A DNA stretch of 64,000 nt from an uncultured Ferrimonas sp. (GTDB lineage: Bacteria; Pseudomonadota; Gammaproteobacteria; Enterobacterales; Shewanellaceae): positions 62,001 to 126,000 of the forward strand of contig NZ_CANLCI010000004.1 in NCBI RefSeq assembly GCF_947489035.1. Direction: 5' to 3'. The position numbers were made by a program, and so were the translations under genes. Below the pieces are notes generated by a model. That model was not told where the DNA came from and searched no databases. It saw only the letters and a program-made list of their open reading frames with translations. Numbering within the stretch: the stretch's first letter is position 1; the number at the start of each line of letters is the position of its first letter. Positions 48,112-57,821 of this stretch are shown here, in pieces.

Positions 48112-48669
48112 TTAGACTTCCATCAGCTCTTTTTCTTTGTCGCCCAAGATCACTTCGATCTCTTTAACAAATTTGTCGGTCAGCTTCTGAATTTCATCTT
48201 CGCCACGGCGCGCATCGTCTTCAGAGATCTCTTTCTCTTTTTCCAGACCTTTGATGTCACCGTTAGCATCACGACGGATGTTGCGGATAGCAACGCGACC
48301 CGCTTCTGCTTCGCCACGAACCACTTTAACGAGGTCTTTACGACGCTCTTCAGTCAGTGCTGGCAGTGGGATACGCAGTACCGCGCCGGCAGAGGATGGG
48401 TTCAACCCCAGATCCGATGCCATGATCGCTTTTTCAACGGCTTGAATCATCGAGCGGTCAAATACGGTTACCGCCAGAGTGCGAGAGTCTTCTGTGGTCA
48501 CGTTACCAACCTGATTCAACGGCGTTTCCGCGCCGTAGTAGGAAACGGTGATGCCGTTCAGCAGGCTTGGGTGAGCACGGCCGGTACGGATTTTAGAAAA
48601 CTGGTTGCGAGTGGCATCTACGCTTTTCGCCATGCGCTCTTGCGCATCTTGTTTGATCTCGTCAATCAC
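48112..48669 (-). CDS. frr: Ribosome recycling factor
   Basis: With EF-G it splits post-termination ribosomes. It has 185 residues, exactly the usual size. The tRNA-shaped protein has a three-helix domain (residues ~1-30 and 105-185) and a beta domain carrying [70 protein letters not shown] ends it. It follows pyrH by 32 bases, as in E. coli. Confidence 0.97.
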   Translation of the reverse strand: MIDEIKQDAQERMAKSVDATRNQFSKIRTGRAHPSLLNGITVSYYGAETPLNQVGNVTTEDSRTLAVTVFDRSMIQAVEKAIMASDLGLNPSSAGAVLRIPLPALTEERRKDLVKVVRGEAEAGRVAIRNIRRDANGDIKGLEKEKEISEDDARRGEDEIQKLTDKFVKEIEVILGDKEKELMEV

Positions 48670-48701
48670 GGGATTACTTCCTATTTGCTAACTAAATCGG
48701 C

Positions 48702-49424
48702 TTAGTTGATCAGAGTGCCGATGGCTTCACCCATCACCACGCGACGCAATGCACCGGCTTCATTCATATTGAAGACTTTAATTGGAAGTTGATGGTCACG
48801 AGCCAAAGTGAAGGCCGACAGGTCCATCACTTTCAATTCTTTGTCCAAAACTTCGTTGTAGCTGAGCTTATCATACTTCACGGCTTCAGGGTTTTTCACT
48901 GGATCGTCAGTATAAACGCCGTCCACCTTGGTGGCTTTTAGCACGATATCGGCTTCAATTTCGACGCCACGCAAACACGCAGCGGAATCGGTGGTGAAAA
49001 ATGGGTTGCCCGTACCAGCAGAGAAGATCACTACGCGGCCAGATTTCAGCAAGCTGATGGCTTCAGCCCATTGGTAGTTGTCACACACACCGTTCAGTGG
49101 AATGGCCGACATCAACCGGGCGTTAACGTAAGCCCGGTGCAGGGCATCACGCATCGCCAAGCCGTTCATTACGGTCGCCAACATGCCCATGTGGTCGCCC
49201 ACAACGCGGTTCATGCCCGCTTTGGCCAACCCTTCACCGCGGAACAGGTTACCGCCGCCAATCACTAAACCAACTTGGACACCAAGTTCTACCAGCTCTT
49301 TAATCTCTTGTGCCATGCGATCCAATACTTTGGAATCGATGCCGAAGCCCTCTTCACCCATCAGGGCTTCGCCGCTCAGTTTCAACAAAATACGACGGTA
49401 GGCAGGTTTTGGATTGGTGCTCAT
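48702..49424 (-). CDS. pyrH: UMP kinase
   Basis: Phosphorylates UMP to UDP; bacterial type, a hexamer regulated by GTP and UTP. 240 residues from [21 protein letters not shown], which matches E. coli; AGGA lies 9 bases before this ATG. A longer frame from upstream was rejected. Blocks: [41 protein letters not shown] (with the glycine-rich loop), [37 protein letters not shown] and the final AIGTLIN. It is part of rpsB-tsf-pyrH-frr. Confidence 0.97.
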   Translation of the reverse strand: MSTNPKPAYRRILLKLSGEALMGEEGFGIDSKVLDRMAQEIKELVELGVQVGLVIGGGNLFRGEGLAKAGMNRVVGDHMGMLATVMNGLAMRDALHRAYVNARLMSAIPLNGVCDNYQWAEAISLLKSGRVVIFSAGTGNPFFTTDSAACLRGVEIEADIVLKATKVDGVYTDDPVKNPEAVKYDKLSYNEVLDKELKVMDLSAFTLARDHQLPIKVFNMNEAGALRRVVMGEAIGTLIN

Positions 49425-49498
49425 ATATTCATTCCTGATTGGATACCACTGGCCATAATTCACTGCATTCGCAGGCAATAACTTAAGGCTAATGGTAT

Positions 49499-49528
49499 AG
49501 AAAGACCGCAGTAAAGTACCGCGGTCTT
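49499..49528 (-). terminator. Hairpin between tsf and pyrH
   Basis: A stem AAGACCGC / GCGGTCTT with an 11-base loop, 22 bases past the tsf stop, with TTTCTAT after it on the minus strand. It probably ends or attenuates rpsB-tsf transcription, as the pair is often separate from pyrH. Confidence 0.65.
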
Positions 49529-49549
49529 AATTACTCGAAGCGAGTGAGA

Positions 49550-50422
49550 TTATTGCTTAGCAGCAGCTACTTGAGCAGCAACTTCAGCAGCGAAATCTAC
49601 GTCGTTCTTCTCGATGCCTTCGCCAACTTCTAAACGAACGAAGGTTACTACGTCAGCACCTTTTTCTTTCAGCAGTTGACCAACGGTCTTAGAAGGATCC
49701 TTAACGAAAGGCTGACCGGTCAGTGATACTTCACCGGTAAACTTACGCATACGGCCTTCAACCATCTTCTCAGCGATCTCTTTAGGCTTGCCAGAGTTGA
49801 TTGCGATTTCTACTTGGATTTCGCGCTCTTTAGCAACAACGTCTTCAGATACGTCTTCTGGCTTAACAAACTGCGGGGAAGCAGCTGCAACGTGCATTGC
49901 GATGTCTTTAGCCAGCTCAGCGTCGCCGCCGTTCAGTACTGCAACAACACCGATTTTACGACCGTGGATGTAAGCACCCAGGTTGTCGCCATCAACGATT
50001 TGAACACGACGTACAGTCATGTTTTCGCCGATTTTAGCTACCAGCTCAGCACGAACGACATCAACGGTAGAACCGTTCATTTCAGCCGCTTTCAGTACTT
50101 CGATGTCGGTGATGTTGTTCGCCAGAGCGATATCAGCAATGCCGTTCGCCATAGCGTTGAAAGATGCGTCCATCGCTACGAAATCAGTTTCGCAGTTTAC
50201 TTCCAGCATGACAGCTTTGCCGCTGTCTTGCTTGATGATGATGGTGCCTTCTGCAGCAACACGGCCAGCTTTTTTAGCTGCCTTTGCCAGACCAGACTTA
50301 CGCATATCTTCGATGGCTTGCTCGATGTTACCGTCGGTAGCAACCAACGCTTTCTTACAATCCATCATGCCAGCGCCAGTGCGCTCACGAAGCTCTTTTA
50401 CCAGAGCAGCAGTAACTGCCAT
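49550..50422 (-). CDS. tsf: Elongation factor Ts
   Basis: Exchanges GDP for GTP on EF-Tu. It has 290 residues. The N-terminal UBA-like part reads [20 protein letters not shown]. The TDFV motif that reaches the EF-Tu nucleotide site is in [10 protein letters not shown]. The C-terminus has the VARFEVGEGIE-like [14 protein letters not shown]. Of two in-frame ATG codons, the second (50422) has an AGGA site 8 bases upstream while the first has only 2 bases of spacing, so I use 50422. Confidence 0.97.
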   Translation of the reverse strand: MAVTAALVKELRERTGAGMMDCKKALVATDGNIEQAIEDMRKSGLAKAAKKAGRVAAEGTIIIKQDSGKAVMLEVNCETDFVAMDASFNAMANGIADIALANNITDIEVLKAAEMNGSTVDVVRAELVAKIGENMTVRRVQIVDGDNLGAYIHGRKIGVVAVLNGGDAELAKDIAMHVAAASPQFVKPEDVSEDVVAKEREIQVEIAINSGKPKEIAEKMVEGRMRKFTGEVSLTGQPFVKDPSKTVGQLLKEKGADVVTFVRLEVGEGIEKNDVDFAAEVAAQVAAAKQ

Positions 50423-50456
50423 TGTCATATTCCTCTAGACAGGAGTCTTAACTTAG

Positions 50457-50480
50457 AAAACAGGGGCCATAGGCCCCCGT
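50457..50480 (-). terminator. Attenuator-like hairpin between rpsB and tsf
   Basis: The stem GGGGCC-TAT-GGCCCC is followed on the minus strand by TGTTTTC. A partial terminator between rpsB and tsf is known in E. coli, and this one fits. Confidence 0.65.
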
Positions 50481-50532
50481 TTAAACCAATACAAACTTGG
50501 TCACTTGAGGGAAGGATAACCCTTCCAACAAA

Positions 50533-51258
50533 TTATTCAGCTTCTACGAAACCGTCTTCAGCTTGTACTACTACGTCTTGGTTGCGACCGTCACGAACGG
50601 TTTGAGCAACAGCGCCGGTGTACAGCTGGATAGCACGGATCGCATCATCGTTAGCAGGAACGATGTAATCAACACCATCTGGGTTGGTGTTGGTATCAAC
50701 GATAGCAACAACTGGGATACCCAGGTTGTTTGCTTCTTTGATAGCGATGTGTTCGTGGTCAGCACCGATTACGAACATAACGTCTGGCAGACCGCCCATG
50801 TCTTTGATACCGCCCAAAGACTTGTCCAGTTTAGCCATTTCGCGAGTACGCATCAGAGCTTCTTTCTTGGTCAGCTTCTCGAAAGTACCGTCTTGAGACT
50901 GTGCTTCCAGATCTTTCAGACGCTTGATGGACTGACGAACGGTTTTCCAGTTGGTCAGCATGCCGCCCAACCAGCGGTTGTCAACGAAGTACTGGTCACA
51001 AGACTGAGCAGCTTCTTTAACAGCAGGACCAGCAGCGCGCTTGGTACCTACAAACAGAACTTTACCGTTCTTAGATGCGATGTTCTGGATGAAAGCCAGA
51101 GCTTCGTTCATCATTGGAACAGTGTGCTCCAAGTTGATGATGTGTACTTTGTTACGAGCGCCGAAGATGAAAGGCTTCATCTTAGGGTTCCAGTAACGGG
51201 TCTGGTGACCAAAGTGAACACCAGCTTTCAGCATGTCGCGCATGGAAACAGTAGCCAT
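50533..51258 (-). CDS. rpsB: 30S ribosomal protein S2
   Basis: Late-assembling protein of the small subunit, needed for S1 binding. It has 241 residues, the E. coli length. It begins [33 protein letters not shown]. The signatures [20 protein letters not shown] and [31 protein letters not shown] are clear. The codons show the bias of a highly expressed gene. It heads rpsB-tsf; the 284-base gap to the diverging map gene should hold both promoters and the leader through which S2 regulates itself. Confidence 0.98.
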   Translation of the reverse strand: MATVSMRDMLKAGVHFGHQTRYWNPKMKPFIFGARNKVHIINLEHTVPMMNEALAFIQNIASKNGKVLFVGTKRAAGPAVKEAAQSCDQYFVDNRWLGGMLTNWKTVRQSIKRLKDLEAQSQDGTFEKLTKKEALMRTREMAKLDKSLGGIKDMGGLPDVMFVIGADHEHIAIKEANNLGIPVVAIVDTNTNPDGVDYIVPANDDAIRAIQLYTGAVAQTVRDGRNQDVVVQAEDGFVEAE

Positions 51259-51542
51259 GATTTACCTCTGTATGGGGTTAAGCCTCCACGTACTCCATAG
51301 TCCGACTCCCGCATACCCATTAACGAGCCGAAAGCACCCCGAACTATGTGTCGGTACGTGTGTGGTTTATAGTTTCAAATTAAATATATAATGACCGCCT
51401 TTAAGCCCAACTACAGCGTTAGCGAAAACGCCAACGGTTGAACTGAGCAAACAGTCGGCGCGGAAAGTACCACACTGGAACGCGAAGCTCAATCTGTGCG
51501 CGTCAAAATAGACCAACAAACGCTGAAATAAAGAGTAGACCA
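51259..51542. promoter_or_regulatory. Divergent rpsB/map control region with long rpsB leader
   Basis: A very AT-rich patch at 51365-51395 (minus strand TTATATATTTAATTTG) holds the best -10 candidates for rpsB; TTGGGC-N16-TATATT is one option. This would leave a leader of more than 100 bases, with GGGTATG pairing possible with CCCCATAC (about 51267-51320). Such a structured leader fits S2 autoregulation, which is known in E. coli. No single structure is proven here. Confidence 0.45.
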
Positions 51543-52337
51543 ATGAGTATTGTCATCAAGACCCCTGAACAGATCGAAAAGATGCGTGTAGCCGGCCGTT
51601 TGGCCGCCGAGGTGCTGGATATGATTGGCCCCCACGTACAAAAAGGGGTTACGACCGAGGCGTTAAACCAAATCTGTCATGATCACATCACCAAAGAGCA
51701 GCAGGCGATCCCTGCGCCACTGAACTACCACGGCTTTCCAAAATCCACCTGCATCTCCATCAATGAAGTGGTTTGCCACGGCATTCCTGGCCACAAAAAA
51801 CTGAAAGATGGCGACATCGTTAACATCGACATCACCGTGATCAAAGATGGTTACCACGGCGATACCTCCAAGATGTTTATTGTTGGCCAAGCCACCCCTC
51901 GCAATAAAAAGCTGGTCGAGGTTACGCAGCAGTCGCTGTACGCCGCCATTAAACAGATCAAGCCTGGTGCCTGTTTAAGCGACATTGGCGCCACCATTCA
52001 GCCGATTGCTGAAAGTGAAGGGTTCTCGGTGGTGCGTGATTTTTGTGGCCACGGCATCGGCGAAGGCTTCCACGAAGAGCCGCAAATTGTGCACTACAAA
52101 AACAAAGCGCGGGTCGCACTGAAAAGCGGCATGATTTTCACCATCGAGCCGATGATCAACGCCGGTGATTACCGCTGTAAGGTCAGCAAGAAAGACGGTT
52201 GGACCGCCACCACCAAAGATGGTCAGCCTTCCGCTCAGTTCGAGCACACACTGCTGGTCACCGACAACGGCTGTGAAGTGCTAACCTGGCGTGAAGAAGA
52301 AGCCGATTTGCTGCCTCGCATTATCAGCCACAGCTAA
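51543..52337 (+). CDS. map: Methionine aminopeptidase type I
   Basis: Removes the first methionine from new proteins. It has 264 residues (E. coli 264). The metal ligands are in NIDITVIKDGYHGDTSKMF (two Asp), CGHGIGEGFHEEPQ (His), TIEPMINAG (Glu) and the final Glu in FEHTLLVT. The N-terminus VIKTPEQIEKMRVAGRLAAEVLDMI is typical of type Ia. It diverges from rpsB and leads map-glnD-dapD, the E. coli order. Confidence 0.98.
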   Translation: MSIVIKTPEQIEKMRVAGRLAAEVLDMIGPHVQKGVTTEALNQICHDHITKEQQAIPAPLNYHGFPKSTCISINEVVCHGIPGHKKLKDGDIVNIDITVIKDGYHGDTSKMFIVGQATPRNKKLVEVTQQSLYAAIKQIKPGACLSDIGATIQPIAESEGFSVVRDFCGHGIGEGFHEEPQIVHYKNKARVALKSGMIFTIEPMINAGDYRCKVSKKDGWTATTKDGQPSAQFEHTLLVTDNGCEVLTWREEEADLLPRIISHS

Positions 52338-52358
52338 GCGTAAGAAGCGAGTTTAAGG

Positions 52359-54944
52359 ATGAACAACCGCGAACTAATCAGCAGCTATCGCGCCGCCGCC
52401 GAGGCCTTGGATCAGCAGCAGCTGCTGCAGTTTAACCAAGGCCAACCGATCGGGCTGTTACTGGCTGAACGCGCGGTTGCCATCGATCAACAGCTGCAGC
52501 AACTGTGGCAGCACTGTCAGCTAGAACGGTTTCCGCTGACTTTGGTTGCCGTGGGTGGTTATGGCCGCGGCGAACTGCACCCACGCTCTGATATTGATCT
52601 GCTGATCCTGACTCAAGACAGCATCTGTGCCGAACAAGAACAAGGGCTGGGGCAGTTTTTAACCGCCCTGTGGGACGCCAAGTTAGAGATTGGCCACAGC
52701 GTGCGCTCGGTCAACGAGACCCTGTGCCAAGCCAGCGACGACGTCACCATCGCCACCAACTTACTGGAATCTCGGCCAGTGTGCGGCGAGCTGGGGCTGT
52801 ATCAACAGTTAACGTCTGCCTTAGAAGACCCTCAATTTTGGCCCTCGTCGGCGTTTTTTAAAGCCAAATTCGACGAGCAAAAAGAGCGCCACAGCAAAAG
52901 CACTCCGTTTGACTTAGAGCCTAATTTAAAATCCTGCCCTGGCGGCTTACGGGATCTGCAAACCGTCACCTGGGTTGCGCTGCGCCACTTTAACGCCACC
53001 TGCTTAGCCGAACTGGTTAGCCACCGTTACCTCACCCCCGAAGAACTGGAAGAGCTTAACGCTTGCCGAGTGTTTTTGTGGAAGCTGCGCTTTGCCCTGC
53101 ACCACGTTGCCGGTCGGGCCGAAGATCGGCTGCTGTTCGATTTTCAAAAAGAGGTCGCCTCGCTGATGGGCTACCGCGACGGCGCTCAGCTGGCGGCGGT
53201 AGAACAGCTCATGAAACGCTTCTATCGCACCGTGCGAGCGGTGCGCGAGCTCAACCAGATGCTGTTGCTGCTGTTCCGGCAAACCTTGGGGGACAAAGCC
53301 CTACCCAGCCCGACCCCGATTTGCGATCTGTTTTATCAGCGTGGCCACTACATTGAAGCCCGCCGCAATGATGTGTTTGCCGAGCCCGGCAACATGCTCA
53401 AACTGTTCGTGACCTTAGCCCAACATAACGAAATTGATACGGTATCGGCCTCGACCCTGCGCATTTTGCGTAATGCCCGCCGCAAGCTAAAGCAACCGTT
53501 GGCCGAGGAAGAGGGCAACCGCAAACTGTTTATGGACATTTTGCGCCACAAAGACGGCATCAAGGCGTTGTCGCTCATGCACCGTCACGGGATCATGGGA
53601 GCCTACCTCAAACCGTGGCAGCACATCGTTGGCCAGATGCAGTTTGATCTGTTTCACGCCTACACCGTTGATGAGCACACCCACCGTTTGCTGCAGTTTA
53701 TACAGCGCTTTGCCGATCCCGATCATAAAGAGATCTTCCCCCTTGGCAGTGTGCTGATCGAGCAGCTGCCGAAAAAAGGGCTGCTTGTGTTGGCGGCGAT
53801 TTTCCATGACATCGGCAAAGGTCGAGGTGGGGATCACAGTGACATTGGCGCCGAAGAAGCCCGCCGTTTCTGTCAGCAGCACAACATGAACGAACACGAC
53901 GGTCGGTTGGTGGCGTGGCTGGTGCAACACCACTTAGCGATGTCGGTTACCGCACAGCGCCGCGACATTACCGATCCCGATGTCATTGATGCCTTTGCCC
54001 AACGGGTCAAAGATCAAAATCAATTGTCCTACCTCTATTGCCTCACTGTCGCCGATATCTGCGCCACCAATAACACCCTCTGGAACAACTGGAAGGGCTC
54101 ACTGCTGCGCCAGCTCTACCACGCCACCCGAGATCGATTAAACGTGGGCATGTCACTGCCGGTGGATAGCCGCAGCCACATTCGAGAAAACCAATCGAAA
54201 ACTCGCAATCAGCTGCAGCGGCAAGGCTACGACAATCTGGCCATCGATCAATTGTGGCAGCGCTTTAATGCCGACTACTTTTTGCGTTTCACCCCGCAGC
54301 AGATCCAACTGCAAAGCGAGCACCTGCTTAACCAAAGCAAGCCGGATTACCTGGTGGAGATGAGCATTGATCCCAGCCGTGGCGGCACCGAATTGTTTGT
54401 GCACGCTCCCGACAGCCAAGGGGTATTCACTCGCATTATGACGGTGCTAGACAGCAAGCGAGTGTTGGTGCACGACGCACAGATCTTTACCAGCAAAGAC
54501 GGCTTCGCCCTAGACAGCTTCATGATCCTCGAGGAAGATGGCACCCCAGTGCAAAACCCATCGCGGATCGCCAGCATTCGTAAAAGCATGCTGCAAACCC
54601 TGCGCCGAGAACAAACCCCCAAGCACATTAAGCGACGACTGCCACGGCGCTTACGCTCCTTTAAAGTGCCGACTCGGGTCACATTTTTAAGCAGCAAACG
54701 TAAGAACCGCAGCATGATTGAGCTGATCACGCTCGACCAACCGGGACTTTTAGCGCAAATTGGCGCAGTGTTCGACCATTGTGACGTGGTCGTAAAAGCC
54801 GCCAAAATCACCACCGTAGGGGAAAAAGCGGAAGATTTCTTCCAGCTTGCCAGTCCGTCTGGGCAACCCTTATGCAGCGCAACGCAAGAGCGCTTGCGCC
54901 AAAGCCTCATTGAGGCACTCAATCCAGATGACACACCCAATTAG
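52359..54944 (+). CDS. glnD: Bifunctional uridylyltransferase/uridylyl-removing enzyme GlnD
   Basis: Senses glutamine and adds or removes UMP on PII proteins, setting the nitrogen response. It has 861 residues, a little shorter than E. coli (890). The nucleotidyltransferase site is GGYGRGELHPRSDIDLLIL near residue 66. LEPNLKSCPGGLRDLQTVTW follows. The HD domain for UMP removal has FHDIGKGRGGDHSDIGA (near 485) and VQHHLAMS. Two ACT domains at the C-terminus (about 680-860) bind glutamine: GGTELFVHAPDSQGVFTRI and MIELITLDQPGLLAQIG. It lies 21 bases after map. Confidence 0.97.
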   Translation: MNNRELISSYRAAAEALDQQQLLQFNQGQPIGLLLAERAVAIDQQLQQLWQHCQLERFPLTLVAVGGYGRGELHPRSDIDLLILTQDSICAEQEQGLGQFLTALWDAKLEIGHSVRSVNETLCQASDDVTIATNLLESRPVCGELGLYQQLTSALEDPQFWPSSAFFKAKFDEQKERHSKSTPFDLEPNLKSCPGGLRDLQTVTWVALRHFNATCLAELVSHRYLTPEELEELNACRVFLWKLRFALHHVAGRAEDRLLFDFQKEVASLMGYRDGAQLAAVEQLMKRFYRTVRAVRELNQMLLLLFRQTLGDKALPSPTPICDLFYQRGHYIEARRNDVFAEPGNMLKLFVTLAQHNEIDTVSASTLRILRNARRKLKQPLAEEEGNRKLFMDILRHKDGIKALSLMHRHGIMGAYLKPWQHIVGQMQFDLFHAYTVDEHTHRLLQFIQRFADPDHKEIFPLGSVLIEQLPKKGLLVLAAIFHDIGKGRGGDHSDIGAEEARRFCQQHNMNEHDGRLVAWLVQHHLAMSVTAQRRDITDPDVIDAFAQRVKDQNQLSYLYCLTVADICATNNTLWNNWKGSLLRQLYHATRDRLNVGMSLPVDSRSHIRENQSKTRNQLQRQGYDNLAIDQLWQRFNADYFLRFTPQQIQLQSEHLLNQSKPDYLVEMSIDPSRGGTELFVHAPDSQGVFTRIMTVLDSKRVLVHDAQIFTSKDGFALDSFMILEEDGTPVQNPSRIASIRKSMLQTLRREQTPKHIKRRLPRRLRSFKVPTRVTFLSSKRKNRSMIELITLDQPGLLAQIGAVFDHCDVVVKAAKITTVGEKAEDFFQLASPSGQPLCSATQERLRQSLIEALNPDDTPN

Positions 54945-54953
54945 GAGTAACCG

Positions 54954-55787
54954 ATGACTGAACTGCAAAACCGCATTGAAACGGCTTTTGAACGCCGTGC
55001 CGAGCTGACCCCAGCCAACGCCCCCGCTGAACTGGCTGCTGACGTCAAACAAGCTCTAGCGATGCTGGACAGCGGTGAAGCCCGTGTGGCCGAGAAGAAA
55101 GAGGGCCAATGGGTCGTCAACGAGTGGCTCAAGAAAGCCGTGCTGTTGTCGTTTCGCTTGTTTGATAACCAAGTTATCCCAGGCAACGACACCAACTACT
55201 ACGACAAGGTACCGCTGAAGTTTGCGGATTACGATGAAGCCCGCTTCATCAAAGAGGGCATGCGCGTTGTGCCGCCAGCAACCGTGCGCCAAGGTGCCTT
55301 CATCGCAGGCAACACCGTGCTGATGCCATCTTACGTAAATATTGGTGCCTACGTAGATTCAGGCACCATGGTTGATACTTGGGCCACTGTGGGTTCTTGT
55401 GCTCAGATCGGCAAAAACGTGCACCTGTCTGGTGGCGTTGGCATTGGCGGCGTACTTGAGCCGCTGCAAGCCAGCCCAACCATCATTGAGGACAACTGCT
55501 TCATCGGTGCTCGCTCTGAAGTGGTCGAAGGGGTGATTGTTGAAGAAGGATCGGTCATTTCGATGGGCGTATTTATCGGCCAATCCACGCGGATTTTCGA
55601 TCGCGAAACCGGCGAAGTCTCATACGGTCGTGTGCCAGCGGGCTCTGTGGTTGTCTCTGGTAGCTTGCCGTCTAAATGCGGCACCTACAGCCTCTACGCT
55701 GCCGTTATCGTGAAGAAAGTAGACGCAAAAACCCGCTCTAAAGTGGGCATCAACGAACTGCTGCGCAGCGCAGAAGCCAGCGCTTAA
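54954..55787 (+). CDS. dapD: Tetrahydrodipicolinate N-succinyltransferase
   Basis: Transfers succinyl from succinyl-CoA to tetrahydrodipicolinate in lysine and diaminopimelate synthesis. It has 277 residues (E. coli 274). A helical N-terminal domain (about 1-100) is followed by a hexapeptide beta helix with [57 protein letters not shown]. The C-terminus carries [19 protein letters not shown]. It starts 9 bases after glnD behind AGGAG. Lysine also controls the NhaC-type gene at 8.5-10 kb; no lysine riboswitch is seen before dapD. Confidence 0.97.
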   Translation: MTELQNRIETAFERRAELTPANAPAELAADVKQALAMLDSGEARVAEKKEGQWVVNEWLKKAVLLSFRLFDNQVIPGNDTNYYDKVPLKFADYDEARFIKEGMRVVPPATVRQGAFIAGNTVLMPSYVNIGAYVDSGTMVDTWATVGSCAQIGKNVHLSGGVGIGGVLEPLQASPTIIEDNCFIGARSEVVEGVIVEEGSVISMGVFIGQSTRIFDRETGEVSYGRVPAGSVVVSGSLPSKCGTYSLYAAVIVKKVDAKTRSKVGINELLRSAEASA

Positions 55788-55801
55788 TTCATGCGCCTAC
55801 T

Positions 55802-55839
55802 AAAAAAAGCCCTTACTGCTTAGCGGTAAGGGCTTTTTT
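55802..55839. terminator. Bidirectional terminator between dapD and the acyl-CoA dehydrogenase gene
   Basis: The stem AAAAAAGCCCTTAC / GTAAGGGCTTTTTT has A and T runs on both sides and serves both converging genes. Confidence 0.9.
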
Positions 55840-55853
55840 GTGGCACTTGCGCC

Positions 55854-57638
55854 TTAGAACAGCTCGGTTGGCATCGCCATCAAGTTATCGGCACCGGCCA
55901 GGATCCCCGCTTTATGGGCTTTGGTGCGCGGCAGTAAACGCTCGAAATAGAACTTGGCAGTATGCAGCTTAGCTTGATAAAAGGCTTCTTCATCGGTACC
56001 GCTATCCAGCTTCGCTTGCGCCACCTGAGCGATCTGCAACCAGAAATGGCCCATCACCACGTAACCGCTGTACATCAGGTAATCCACCGATGCTGCGCCC
56101 ACTTCCAGTGGGTTGGTGCTGGCTTTGTCTGCCACCGCCATGGTTAAGTTGTGTAATTCACCCAAGTGCTTTTCTAGCTGCTTAGCGTAATCGCTGAGGC
56201 TGGCCACCTGCTTAGCGGATGCACAGATCCCATGCAGATCCTGCCCCACCAGTTGCAGCAGCTTACCTTTCGACCCCAACACTTTACGCCCCAGCAGATC
56301 CAAGCCTTGGATCCCCGTGGTGCCTTCGTACAACGTGCAGATCCGCGTGTCGCGCGCCAGCTGCTCCATGCCCCACTCTTTAACGTAACCGTGGCCACCA
56401 TACACTTGAATGCCGTAACTGGTGGACTCTTGTGCGGTTTCGGTCATGAAGGCTTTTAAGATCGGGGTCAATAACGCCAATTTCGCGTCAGCGGCCTCAC
56501 GCTCAGGGCCTTCAGCATAAAGGGTTTTGTCCGCCAGCTGCATGCAATATAGCGTTAGTGCTCGGCCACCTTCAGCCAATGCTTTTTGGGTCAGCAGCAT
56601 TCGGCGCACATCGGGGTGGTTGATGATTGGATCGGCGGGGCCTTGAGGATTCTTGACCCCATCCATCGCCCGAAACTGCAGCCTCTCTTTGGCGTAACGC
56701 AATGAACCTTGATAAGCCGCTTCCGAAGCCGCTAAACCTTCCACCCCAACGCCAATGCGCGCCACATTCATAAAGGTGAACATCGCGTTCAAACCACGGT
56801 TGGCCTCGCCAATCAAAAAGCCTTTGGCGTCGTCAAAGTTGATGACGCAGGTGGCCGAGCCGTTGATCCCCATCTTGTGTTCAATCGAGCCACAGCTCAC
56901 CCCATTGGGGTTAACCACGTTGCCGTTATTGTCTACATTGTATTTTGGCACCACAAACAGCGAGATCCCCTTGGTGCCTTCCGGCGCTCCAGCAATCCGC
57001 GCAATCACAATGTGCACAATGTTGCCCGACAAATCGTGCTCACCCGCAGAGATGAAGATTTTGGTGCCGTTTAAACGGTAACTGCCGTCCTCGTTCAGCT
57101 CGGCTTTGGTTTTCAGCATGCCCAGATCGGAGCCACAATGGGGTTCGGTTAAGCACATGGTGCCGGTCCATTCACCGCCAATCAGCTTCGGCAGGTAGGC
57201 GTCTTTCAGCGCCTGTGGCGCATACTCTTTAATGGTTTCGATGCAGCCTTGCGACAGCCCTGGGTACATTGACCAAGCGTGGTTGGCGGATGAGTTCCAC
57301 TCCGCCATCATCCCCGCCAACGAGTAAGGCAGGCCTTGCCCACCAAGCTCAAGCTCGTGGGTCATGCCAGTCCAACCGCCGTCCACATATTGCTGGTACG
57401 CTTCTTTAAAGCCCGCTGGGGTGGTTACCTTGCCGTTGTCCCACACACAGCCTTGATCGCCAATGGCATCCAGCGGCGCCAATACGTTTTCAGCAAATTT
57501 GGCTGACTCTGCAAAGATCGCCTGCACCATATCCATGCTGGCGTCTTCAAATCCGAGCTTGGCGTAGTGGCTTGGAAAATCCAGTACCTCTTGCATAACA
57601 AACAGGGTATCGCGCTGTGGGGCTTTATAATCTTGCAT
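55854..57638 (-). CDS. Acyl-CoA dehydrogenase (long form, DmdC-like)
   Basis: FAD enzyme that makes the 2,3 double bond of an acyl-CoA and hands electrons to ETF. It has 594 residues, the long form with an extra C-terminal domain seen in 3-methylmercaptopropionyl-CoA dehydrogenase DmdC and relatives. FAD-binding blocks are GTMCLTEPHCGSDLGML and FISAGEHDL; VYGGHGYVKEWGMEQLARDTRI is the signature, with the catalytic Glu in LYEGTTGIQGLD. The ATG at 57638 has GGAAGG upstream; a longer frame was rejected. Substrate not known: either beta-oxidation or DMSP-derived acyl-CoA. The ETF genes at 10-12 kb could serve it. Confidence 0.9.
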   Translation of the reverse strand: MQDYKAPQRDTLFVMQEVLDFPSHYAKLGFEDASMDMVQAIFAESAKFAENVLAPLDAIGDQGCVWDNGKVTTPAGFKEAYQQYVDGGWTGMTHELELGGQGLPYSLAGMMAEWNSSANHAWSMYPGLSQGCIETIKEYAPQALKDAYLPKLIGGEWTGTMCLTEPHCGSDLGMLKTKAELNEDGSYRLNGTKIFISAGEHDLSGNIVHIVIARIAGAPEGTKGISLFVVPKYNVDNNGNVVNPNGVSCGSIEHKMGINGSATCVINFDDAKGFLIGEANRGLNAMFTFMNVARIGVGVEGLAASEAAYQGSLRYAKERLQFRAMDGVKNPQGPADPIINHPDVRRMLLTQKALAEGGRALTLYCMQLADKTLYAEGPEREAADAKLALLTPILKAFMTETAQESTSYGIQVYGGHGYVKEWGMEQLARDTRICTLYEGTTGIQGLDLLGRKVLGSKGKLLQLVGQDLHGICASAKQVASLSDYAKQLEKHLGELHNLTMAVADKASTNPLEVGAASVDYLMYSGYVVMGHFWLQIAQVAQAKLDSGTDEEAFYQAKLHTAKFYFERLLPRTKAHKAGILAGADNLMAMPTELF

Positions 57639-57821
57639 TGTTTTCACCTTCCATATGAATCCAGCCGCAATGGCAGGGCCAAGGGCGTGGCACACTCGAT
57701 GTGCTCAGACCAGTGTTATTAAACTCAGTCTGTCATGGCGTGAATGGCAACCAAACAGCCAAAAACGCCAAAACTGGTGGCATTGATGCCAACCTTGAAG
57801 TAAAGACTCAAACCTGAAGAG